DNA of 38,906 nucleotides from Lachnospiraceae bacterium (GTDB taxonomy: Bacteria > Bacillota > Clostridia > Lachnospirales > Lachnospiraceae): NCBI GenBank assembly GCA_910573755.1, contig CAJTBO010000039.1, forward strand, positions 1-38,906. The letters run 5' to 3'. Below, piece by piece: positions 16,081 through 22,703 of this stretch. The first letter of the stretch is position 1. Every line of letters begins with the position of its first letter. The notes beneath the pieces were generated by a model that was not told the DNA's origin, did no database searches, and was given only the letters and a program-made list of their open reading frames with translations. The position numbers and the translations under genes are program-made.

Positions 16081-16140
16081 CTGCGGTCCCTCTGTCATTC
16101 AGGGCCGCCCATGCCCCCTTGCGGTAAGTCCGGGCATGAT
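16081..16140 (-). promoter_or_regulatory. R2 leader motif, copy d
   Basis: Fills nearly the whole 94-base gap between the stop at 16146 and the start at 16051. On the minus strand AUGCCC pairs with GGGCAU where copies b and c have CUGCUC/GAGCAG: two paired double changes. The loop GGACUUA is kept. GCGG...CCGC and CCCU...AGGG form the second stem. Confidence 0.6.
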
Positions 16141-16145
16141 CTTCC

Positions 16146-16916
16146 TTACTTCAAAATGCCCGCCGCCTCATATGCTGTAATCGAAACCGCCTTTTTGGTC
16201 ATGCTGTCCTTATAATATCTATCGTCCGTTTCCTGCTCCATCAGCCTGCGTTTCAGGGCGCTCTCCTCATTCAGCCGGGCATATTCCTCACGCCTTTTTT
16301 TCTTTGCCGCCTGCTCCGCCTCAAACTGGCGCATTTCTTCTTCTGTCGGACCGGTAATATTTCCACCGTGGCTGGAAGCCCGGAAACGTGCAATCTCCCC
16401 ATTTTCATCCAAAACAATCAGATGGGAGCATATCCTTCCGGGTACTTGGTTTGTTGCAATAAAACTCTCCACTCTAGCCATGACCTGTTTTGCCAGTGCC
16501 GGATCATTTTTCATTTTTTCTTCCAATTCCGGCGGTACGACAATCGACTTCTGCCCGGCGATTGAGTGGAGCCTTGACTGTACCCCGGATGAATCCATCG
16601 CAGGATTCGCCCCATTCGGTTTCCAATTCACGGCGGATTCGTCCAAATCATTACGGAAAAATTTCTCAAATGGGAAATCATTCCTCTCCCATACCCCCTG
16701 CGGAATATCGGACGCATCTGCCGTATGGTAGTACGCTCCGGGAAACCTCGCCTGCCACATATCCTTAAAACTCATTCCCGATACATCCGACTGCTCCGCA
16801 GCTTTTGCCGCCGCAAGTTCCGCAAAACTCACGCCCCCGCTCTTGCCTGCCGCATTCTTCCGGTACTGCTCCGCCAGATAGTATCCTCCCAATTTACCTG
16901 TTACTCCGAAATCCAT
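16146..16916 (-). CDS. Cluster protein linked to GHKL kinase
   Basis: 256 residues starting MDFGVTGKLGGYYLAEQYRK, chosen because AAGGAG lies 8 bases upstream; a start 6 codons earlier lacks one. The start overlaps the kinase gene by 23 bases, so this protein is translated from the kinase/regulator transcript. Middle region FKDMWQARFPGAYYHT, then VARVESFIATNQVPGRICSH-like text with an LIVLDENGEIARF strand, and a charged stretch EQAAKKKRREEYARLNEES. No signal peptide. Not recognised, but similar in plan to 15356-16051. Its coupling ties the cluster to the two-component system. Confidence 0.7.
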   Translation of the reverse strand: MDFGVTGKLGGYYLAEQYRKNAAGKSGGVSFAELAAAKAAEQSDVSGMSFKDMWQARFPGAYYHTADASDIPQGVWERNDFPFEKFFRNDLDESAVNWKPNGANPAMDSSGVQSRLHSIAGQKSIVVPPELEEKMKNDPALAKQVMARVESFIATNQVPGRICSHLIVLDENGEIARFRASSHGGNITGPTEEEMRQFEAEQAAKKKRREEYARLNEESALKRRLMEQETDDRYYKDSMTKKAVSITAYEAAGILK

Positions 16917-18366
16917 CTTCCTCTCTCCTTTCATTTTTCATCATCACGGACAGGATGAACACCCTGCCGTTTACCTTAAAATCCATTGTTCCCTGGTATT
17001 TCTCCGCTGTGCTTCTGATGTTAATAAGCCCTATCCCATGATTCTCCCTGTCCGCCTTGTCCGTCACAGGGAACTCATTCTGCGGTCTCCTCACCACCTT
17101 CCCGTCAAAGCTGTTCTCCACTTTCAGGAAAAACAGCTCCCTCTTTTGGAATGAACTGATGCGGATAAAGGCTTCCTCGCCCGGTTCTTTCGCTTTCAGT
17201 TTCCGGCACGCATCCATTGCATTGTCCACCGCATTCCCTAAAACAATGCCGATATCATAGCTTTGGATGAACAGTTTTTCAGGGAACTGCAGCCCATCCA
17301 CATCCATCCGCAGATCCGGCACCGTACCTGCAATCTCATGGTATTTCATATTCAGCAGGGTATCCACAACCGTATTCCCTGTCTTAAAACGGAATTCCAG
17401 TCTGTCCATCGTCCGGCTCAGTTCTTCCAGATATGCCTGCAGTCCTTCCTCTTTCCCCGCTGCAAGCTGCATGATGACGGAGATCGTATTCTTCATGTCA
17501 TGCCTCATCCCCCGTATCCCGGAATAGACGCGCTCCATCTCCCCCATATGCTCCTGCAGGCTGCTGACCTGTTTCTCCAGAATAATCCGGCTGCTCTTTT
17601 CCCTGTTCCAGCAGATCATGTCCTGAAAGAGTTTTACCCCAAACATAACGGAGAATAGTAACAGCAGCAGGATAACAGGCATTATGACCATCAGAGACGG
17701 ATATCTGTCATACAGCGTCTCCGGCACTCCGTTTTCCGCCGTGTCAATCGTAATACGCAGTAAAGTACATACCATCAGGCCGGTCAGCCCCGGTGTGAGG
17801 ATGAACAGCAACTCCGTCCTGTGGACGGCATAGTCCTTTTCCCGATAATCCTGCACAACCTTTCTCAGAGTAAAATAAAGCACCGTTGCACCAATCACGC
17901 AAAACAAAATCTGGTTCCCTATGAGAGTAATGCTTACAACAAAATTATAAAATTCCAATGATGAGATATATCCGTTCCCCAAGCACCAGTCCCAAAGCCG
18001 GAACAGTTGGTTTCCTAATTCAAAAAGCATGTGTGCAAGGAAAAAGCTCATTTCCCCCACAGCCATAAAGGTGACTATAAGAAATAAGGCTATCTTTCCC
18101 AACGCCCTATAAAAGACCAATGCAGTCACCGATACGATGCACAGGATCACTGCCAGCCTTGTGAAAACCCAAAAACTCGTATAGCCCTTTGGTAAAAAAA
18201 ATCCCGTCCCTAACCGCAGGACCCCATACAGTGCTGTGACTGCCAGCACGCCTATCCGCCGGTTCCGTATCCTTGTTTCCAGAAATCTCCCAAAGAAATA
18301 CTGCAGGCAGTATCCCTGGAACACGGCAGAAAACACTTCCAGCAGGCCGCTCGCCACTTCATACAC
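16894..18366 (-). CDS. GHKL-domain sensor histidine kinase, AgrC-like
   Basis: About 490 residues. Six to seven N-terminal membrane helices (to about residue 245), then a coiled segment, an H-box GIRGMRHDMKNT (His at 289 from the GTG start), an N-box NAVDNAMDAC and a G-box HGIGLINI. This is the architecture of peptide-sensing AgrC-type kinases. I prefer GTG 18366, about 8 bases after GGAGG; an ATG 5 codons earlier (18381) overlaps the same ribosome site. The gene overlaps the LytTR regulator end. No AgrB or AgrD-like gene was found nearby, so the signal may come from elsewhere or not be an Agr peptide. Confidence 0.88.
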   Translation of the reverse strand: MYEVASGLLEVFSAVFQGYCLQYFFGRFLETRIRNRRIGVLAVTALYGVLRLGTGFFLPKGYTSFWVFTRLAVILCIVSVTALVFYRALGKIALFLIVTFMAVGEMSFFLAHMLFELGNQLFRLWDWCLGNGYISSLEFYNFVVSITLIGNQILFCVIGATVLYFTLRKVVQDYREKDYAVHRTELLFILTPGLTGLMVCTLLRITIDTAENGVPETLYDRYPSLMVIMPVILLLLLFSVMFGVKLFQDMICWNREKSSRIILEKQVSSLQEHMGEMERVYSGIRGMRHDMKNTISVIMQLAAGKEEGLQAYLEELSRTMDRLEFRFKTGNTVVDTLLNMKYHEIAGTVPDLRMDVDGLQFPEKLFIQSYDIGIVLGNAVDNAMDACRKLKAKEPGEEAFIRISSFQKRELFFLKVENSFDGKVVRRPQNEFPVTDKADRENHGIGLINIRSTAEKYQGTMDFKVNGRVFILSVMMKNERREEDGFRSNR

Positions 18367-19075
18367 AGGACACCCCTCCATTCTGCAAATACCACATATA
18401 CACCTTTACAAACTCATTGTGCCTTTTCCTTGTCAGGTAGACCTTCTCACCGCTGGAAAGGAAAATGCTGTCAGCATCATACCTCGCTATGTGCGCCATA
18501 TTTACCAAGTACCCCCTGTGGCAGCGGTAAAACCCATCCCCAAGCTGCCCTTCCAGTTCATCCATCGTGGCATAGGACTCTATGACGTCCTCCATGTCCG
18601 TGGTATGGATTTCCACCTTCTTCCCCCTGCTCTCAATATACAGGATACTGTTCAGCTTAAGCGTATACCCCTGGTTCTTCGCTCGTATGAATATCTGCCG
18701 CTCCTTCTGCCCCTTCCTTTTCCCGGCTTCCTTCGCCGCCCTGTCAAGCACCTCCATGAATTTCTGTTCCTCAATCGGCTTTAACAGGTAGTGGAATGCC
18801 GACACGTCAAAAGCCTCAAACACATATTCCCTGATTCCCGTAATGAAGATGACCACCGCATCCACGCCGGACTGCCGGAGTGTCCTCGCCGCCTCAATGC
18901 CGCCCATGCCCTCCATCTGTATGTCGAGGAATATAATATCAAAATCCTTTCCCGCCGCAAGCAGCCCTTCCCCCGTGGCAAAACCGCTTATATTAAAATC
19001 AGGATTCCGCTTTTTTATGAAACCACTAATCTGCTCTCTGATGGCTTCCTCATCATCGACCACTGCTATATTCAA
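18359..19075 (-). CDS. LytTR-family response regulator
   Basis: 238 residues: receiver domain with acidic VVDDEEA, phospho-acceptor D51 in IIFLDIQMEGM and a conserved KPI lysine (LLKPIEEQ), then a LytTR DNA-binding domain (about 135-235; IRAKNQGYTLKL, ILYIESRGKKVEIHT, FYRCHRGYLVNM, VYLTRKRHNEF). The start is TTG, with AGGTGA close upstream; no in-frame ATG exists there. Pairs with the kinase after it. LytTR proteins bind paired direct repeats two helical turns apart, and such a pair is found 74-109 bases upstream. Confidence 0.9.
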   Translation of the reverse strand: MNIAVVDDEEAIREQISGFIKKRNPDFNISGFATGEGLLAAGKDFDIIFLDIQMEGMGGIEAARTLRQSGVDAVVIFITGIREYVFEAFDVSAFHYLLKPIEEQKFMEVLDRAAKEAGKRKGQKERQIFIRAKNQGYTLKLNSILYIESRGKKVEIHTTDMEDVIESYATMDELEGQLGDGFYRCHRGYLVNMAHIARYDADSIFLSSGEKVYLTRKRHNEFVKVYMWYLQNGGVSCV

Positions 19076-19148
19076 AATTCATCACCTCGGATTTCTGTTT
19101 CAGCCCCACTTAATTTATCGGCAGATTTTCTGTTATTTTGGGATGCAG

Positions 19149-19184
19149 GGAACGAAAGGCATATAAAATGGAACGAAAGGCATA
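19149..19184 (-). promoter_or_regulatory. Direct repeat 21 bp apart, putative LytTR site
   Basis: GGAACGAAAGGCATA occurs at 19149-19163 and 19170-19184, exactly 21 bp apart. Minus-strand reading is TATGCCTTTCGTTCC twice. The spacing matches LytTR direct-repeat operators; the core TTTCGT also appears in the site at 21831-21861. Autoregulation is inferred. Confidence 0.55.
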
Positions 19185-19261
19185 AATGCAGTACGGAAAT
19201 TTCAAAATCAGCCCTAAAGTTTTTCGCCATTCGTCCGATATGGTGGAAACGCAAACCACCG

Positions 19262-19403
19262 TGTAAGCATATTACCTCTTATTTCCCCGCTTTCCAAGTA
19301 ATTTCCGTTATCAGGCCGCCTTGCCTGCCTGGGAAAAAAGCAGACCGCCGCATATGGTAGATGAAGGCCATTGTGCGGCAGTTTGTCTTTTGTATGGTTC
19401 CTT
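19262..19403 (-). repeat. Terminator-containing repeat, copy 1
   Basis: About 140 bp sharing most of its length with 21890-22019. It contains AGACCGCCGCA, a second inner pair, and TGCGGCAGTTTGTC with flanking T-rich tails in both directions: a terminator-like hairpin. It lies 34 bases after the truncated peptidase stop and is followed on the minus strand by an AAGAGGTAAT-ATG-CTTACACGG block. The 19076-19436 gap holds this plus the LytTR repeat and no convincing gene. Confidence 0.7.
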
Positions 19404-19436
19404 TCTTACTGCTCCTTATCCTATGTAACTTAAGGT

Positions 19437-19847
19437 TTATTTCTCTTTGTCATATACCCATATACTTTTAATCTGATTTTCAATCTCACTGAATGCCCAT
19501 CTCCTGCCGCTCCTTGCTACACAGTTAGGATCGTTTACCATAAATCCTTCGTTATCATACCCATATATGACAATGTAATGACCGGATATTGTGAAATCCC
19601 CTTTCCCCATAGCACATATGATGATTCCGCCATTATCAAGCACTGCCCTCATATTATTTGCACTTGAGCTTATGGATGAGACTTTAATGCCATACAGCTT
19701 TGGTAAATCCTCCATCAAGGCCCATGATGTGCCGGTTCCTTCCACATAATATCCATTTTCCACACTGTATGCGGCGATTTTGTCTGGAGTGTACGATTCA
19801 TCTTTAGCTTTTGTGTATTCTACTTTTCTGGCGGTAGAAATATTCAA
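19437..19847 (-). pseudogene. C39-like peptidase, N-terminally truncated
   Basis: The C-terminal two thirds of a papain-like C39 peptidase: YTPDKIAAYSVENGYY, the His motif GHYIVIYGYDNEGF and the NDPN loop are present. The N-terminal catalytic Cys segment is absent. Family members have about 60 more residues upstream with a CGPT-like motif. The reading begins at a TTG with no ribosome site, next to the start region of a differently oriented sigma gene. The remnant is thus inactive. A rearrangement that placed the ECF-sigma cassette next to it is the likely cause. Confidence 0.75.
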
Positions 19848-19953
19848 AAAGAAAGTTTATAATTTTGTAAATGTACAGGGAATATCATTCCTGAAATGTC
19901 GTCTTTATAAGTGAAAGCTTTCAAGAACATAATTCTTGCGGAGGGGGATTGAA

Positions 19954-20511
19954 ATGGAGGACTTACAAATCATTAGCTTATATTTTAAGCGTGATGAAGC
20001 TGCAATTTCAGAAACAGCAACGAAATATGGAGCCTTTTGCCACAGGATTGCATTGAACATACTGTCAACAAGTTCCGACGCTGACGAATGTGTTAATGAT
20101 ACATATTTGCGGGCTTGGAACTCAATACCACCACAGAAGCCCGACAAACTTGGCGCATGGCTTGGTAAAGTAGTCCGAAATATCGCTTTTGACCTTTGGA
20201 AGAAAAATCACCGCCAAAAACGCTATGCGGGCATGGAGCAGCTTCTAAATGAGTTGGAGGACTGCATACCGTCCCCTGCTACTGTTGAACACCAAATTGA
20301 AGAACAAGAGTTAACCAACATCATAAACACATGGCTTGCGTCATTACCGCAAAATGACCGTATTCTTTTCATGCGTCGTTATTGGAATGGTGAAACAGTA
20401 AATACACTTGCACAAGAAAGCGGTATGTCCCCGGCAAATATGGCGAAGAAAATGTACCGACTTAGGCAAAATCTAAAATCCAAACTTGAAAAGGAGGGCT
20501 ATTCCCTATGA
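19954..20511 (+). CDS. ECF-type RNA polymerase sigma factor
   Basis: 185 residues. Region 2 (about 15-80; ALNILSTSSDADECVNDTYL, RAWNSIPP..KLGAWLGKVVRN) and region 4 (about 120-180; LPQNDRILFMRRYWNGETVN, LAQESGMSPANMAKKMYRLR) are both present. Start at ATG with GGAGGGGG 7 bases upstream. Its stop overlaps the start of a membrane protein (ATGA), the typical sigma/regulator pair. AT-rich and oriented against its neighbours, so probably transferred as a cassette. Confidence 0.88.
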   Translation: MEDLQIISLYFKRDEAAISETATKYGAFCHRIALNILSTSSDADECVNDTYLRAWNSIPPQKPDKLGAWLGKVVRNIAFDLWKKNHRQKRYAGMEQLLNELEDCIPSPATVEHQIEEQELTNIINTWLASLPQNDRILFMRRYWNGETVNTLAQESGMSPANMAKKMYRLRQNLKSKLEKEGYSL

Positions 20512-21248
20512 AAGAAAAGGAAATCTCAAAGCTGTATAACAGCATTACGAATGTCGATAATCAGTTTATTGAGGAAGCTCAAACAAAGACGAAGAAAAAG
20601 AATGGTTGGCTCAAATGGGCGGCTATGGCGGCTTGCTTATGCGTAGCTTTGGTAGCCGGAGTGCTTTTCAAAATTTCTGTTCCAGACGTTATCATTGCGC
20701 CGGGCTTTTTGACAATCACAGTGTATGCCGCTTCATCAGATGAAGAAATAACCATGCAGGAAGGTATAGGGTTGCCAACAGATTATAAGTGGAGCCTTGC
20801 TATGAGCAGCCGACCGGGACTTCCATTAAAACTATCCGTTACGGAATACGACGATTTAAGTTTTGAAGTATCAGTTGATGGCGGGACATTGCTTCTTTGG
20901 GAGGGCAACAAAATAACATATTTAGGCTCATCGTTCAACACTAGAAATGATACTACTGTATATTGGACTAACCTATCTCGAACAGGCGAGAGCGATTTTG
21001 AACGGTATATGGGAACTACGGCATATATCAATATCATAATTCACGAAGGAGAAAACATTGTTGGATATGCTGTTGTTGAAATATACACAAATGACCTTGA
21101 AAATGAACCTGCACAGACTTACTCTGCCAAGTTGCTCAAGTCAGTATCTTTCCCAAAAGCTAATGGGGAATATCAAAAGATAACCGCTGAATATGTAGCA
21201 ACTGAAATGGAACAAATCAAAAGCGAAACACAAGCTGGACAAAGGTAA
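20508..21248 (+). CDS. Membrane protein coupled to ECF sigma factor
   Basis: 246 residues: a basic cytoplasmic N-terminus (MKEKEISKLYNSITNVDNQF, KTKTKKKNG), one membrane span at about 35-57, and an extracellular beta-rich domain. The position, coupled by ATGA to the sigma gene, makes an anti-sigma or sensor role likely. No ASD-type zinc motif is visible and the family is not recognised. The pair is closed by a terminator at 21298. Confidence 0.72.
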   Translation: MKEKEISKLYNSITNVDNQFIEEAQTKTKKKNGWLKWAAMAACLCVALVAGVLFKISVPDVIIAPGFLTITVYAASSDEEITMQEGIGLPTDYKWSLAMSSRPGLPLKLSVTEYDDLSFEVSVDGGTLLLWEGNKITYLGSSFNTRNDTTVYWTNLSRTGESDFERYMGTTAYINIIIHEGENIVGYAVVEIYTNDLENEPAQTYSAKLLKSVSFPKANGEYQKITAEYVATEMEQIKSETQAGQR

Positions 21249-21297
21249 AACAACTACAATTTATCGAGCAACACCTTAAAATCCAAGTGCAATTTTA

Positions 21298-21333
21298 TAA
21301 GGGCAGCCGACGTTAATTCGACTGTCCTTTTTC
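21298..21333 (+). terminator. Terminator of the sigma/membrane protein pair
   Basis: AAGGGCAG and CTGTCCTT pair (one G-U) around CGA/TCG, followed by TTTTTCT, 50 bases after the stop. Confidence 0.75.
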
Positions 21334-21359
21334 TATACCGCAGATAGAAAGGAGCGACA

Positions 21360-21398
21360 ATGACAAGAAAGAAAACACCACAGACCATTGAAGAATAA
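21360..21398 (+). pseudogene. 12-codon remnant of a mobile-element gene
   Basis: AAAGGAG, 7 bases, then ATG and MTRKKTPQTIEE before a TAA. The well-formed ribosome site and Lys/Thr-rich start look like the N-terminus of a small element-encoded protein cut short. It marks the downstream end of the inserted sigma cassette. Confidence 0.35.
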
Positions 21399-21416
21399 GC
21401 TCCTTGCTGTCTTTTG

Positions 21417-21758
21417 TTATTGAAGCGAAGCCATATGATGTATAATCTCGTCATAAAAATCACCCTGATTACCATTCCTGACACATGGCCGGCCTACTCT
21501 TCCTTCATCCAAGAAATATATTTTCTTACAGTAACTTGCAATATGAGGATCATGTGTCACTAATACAACTGCCTTATCCATGCCTTCCATGTTGATGTCA
21601 AGGAACACTATGCTGCATTCCCGTACATATCCCATATCCGCATACAGCTCTTCGCCAGAGCCGTATTCCCTTATCTCAAAATCATGCCCGCAGGCTTCCA
21701 GCAGCGCCCGTAGCGCGCCCCTGTCCTCCCTGCTGTCATCACAGACCGCTATCTTCAT
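21417..21758 (-). pseudogene. Chimera: receiver domain fused to ABC ATPase tail
   Basis: Residues 1-60 are a response-regulator receiver start (MKIAVCDDSREDRGALR, phospho-acceptor D54 in VFLDINMEGM), closely like LytTR regulators. From about residue 61 the frame continues as the end of a BceA/MacB-like ATPase: KAVVLVTHDPHIASYCKKIY with the switch His at 69, FLDEGRV and FYDEII. The joint, near base 21578, is in frame, so a 113-aa protein could be made, but neither domain is complete. Best read as a deletion scar between a LytTR regulator gene and a transporter gene. Confidence 0.8.
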
Positions 21759-21830
21759 CGCATTTCCCTCAATTCTGTGTTTTTCTCCACTATAAATTAT
21801 ATCGGATTATGGGGTATCCTATCAAATCCC

Positions 21831-21861
21831 ATTGCACGAAACTCCCATAAATTGCACGAAA
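21831..21861 (-). promoter_or_regulatory. Second paired repeat, putative LytTR site
   Basis: ATTGCACGAAA at 21831 and at 21851, 20 bp apart; minus strand TTTCGTGCAAT twice. It lies upstream of the chimera in the same relative place as the repeat at 19149 upstream of the intact LytTR gene. Confidence 0.45.
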
Positions 21862-21889
21862 TGACTATAAGCGCACAGCCCATACTGGC

Positions 21890-22019
21890 CGTGTAAGCAT
21901 ATTACCTCTTATTTCCCCGCTTTCCAAATCAGGCCGCCCGGCCTGCCTGCGGAAAAGGCAGACCGCCGCATATGGCGGATGAAGGCCATAGTGCGGCGGT
22001 TTGTCTTTTGTAGGATTCC
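21890..22019 (-). repeat. Terminator-containing repeat, copy 2
   Basis: Nearly the same sequence as 19262-19403. Stems GACCGCCGCA/TGCGGCGGTT and TATGGC/GCCATA form a long hairpin with T-rich tails. It begins 8 bases after the ATPase stop at 22027 and acts as that operon's likely terminator. Confidence 0.75.
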
Positions 22020-22026
22020 TTCATTT

Positions 22027-22656
22027 CTATGAGCCAATTATTCCATTCGTAATCTGCACAATTTCATCTGCCTCATTTGCCAAATATTTACTATGTGTAA
22101 CAACGATTACGCATTTCCCCAACTCATGCGCAGTCTGCCTTAATAACTCAATAATTCCCTCTGCCGTCTGTTCATCCAGATTCCCGGTCGGCTCATCTGC
22201 CAATAAGACTTTTGCATTGCTTGCCAGCGCCCTTGCAATCGCTACACGTTGCTGTTGCCCACCGGACAGCTTCATTACATTTCTTTTCCATGCTTCCTGT
22301 GGGATATTCACTTTTGTAAGCAGTTCCCCCGGCTTATCTGTTCCTCCCAGCCTTACGTTTTCCTCCGTGGTGAGATAATCAATCAGGTTATACTCCTGAA
22401 AAACTAAGGATACATGGTTCTTTCTGTGATAATTTAAACCCTTCGCAAGGATATCTTCCCCTTCATATAGAATGGTGCCTCCTGTTGGGCTGTCAAGCCC
22501 TGCCAGCAAAGATAAGAGAGTCGTTTTTCCGGCTCCGCTGGCCCCGATAATGGCATAAAACTTTTTTTCTTCAAACCGCACAGAAATATCGCCTAAAACT
22601 TTCCTGTCCTTTTGGGATTTATATACATATTCTATATTTTTTGCTTCTAATATCAT
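22027..22656 (-). CDS. MacB-like ABC transporter ATPase
   Basis: 209 residues from MILEAKNIEYVY, with AAGGAGG 9 bases upstream; the longer frame from 22764 lacks a ribosome site. Walker A GASGAGKTT, Q-loop VFQEYNL, signature LSGGQQQRV, Walker B LLADEPTGNLD and switch His in VVTHS. Family members drive FtsX-type permeases that act mechanically on envelope or antimicrobial-peptide targets. Last gene of the four-gene operon. Confidence 0.92.
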   Translation of the reverse strand: MILEAKNIEYVYKSQKDRKVLGDISVRFEEKKFYAIIGASGAGKTTLLSLLAGLDSPTGGTILYEGEDILAKGLNYHRKNHVSLVFQEYNLIDYLTTEENVRLGGTDKPGELLTKVNIPQEAWKRNVMKLSGGQQQRVAIARALASNAKVLLADEPTGNLDEQTAEGIIELLRQTAHELGKCVIVVTHSKYLANEADEIVQITNGIIGS

Positions 22657-22703
22657 TTCAACTGTCCTCCTTACCTTATTTACACCTGCGCGCATAAACT
22701 GTT

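Noticed and set aside
16894-19075. Complete Agr system
   Set aside because: The kinase and regulator are AgrC/AgrA-like, but no AgrB membrane protease or AgrD-type short peptide gene with a convincing ribosome site was found in the flanks.
19262-19403. Short conserved ATG-CTTACACGG frames as leader peptides
   Set aside because: The two copies diverge after four codons (MLTRWFAF against MLTRPVWA), so there is no shared peptide; conservation ends with the repeat.
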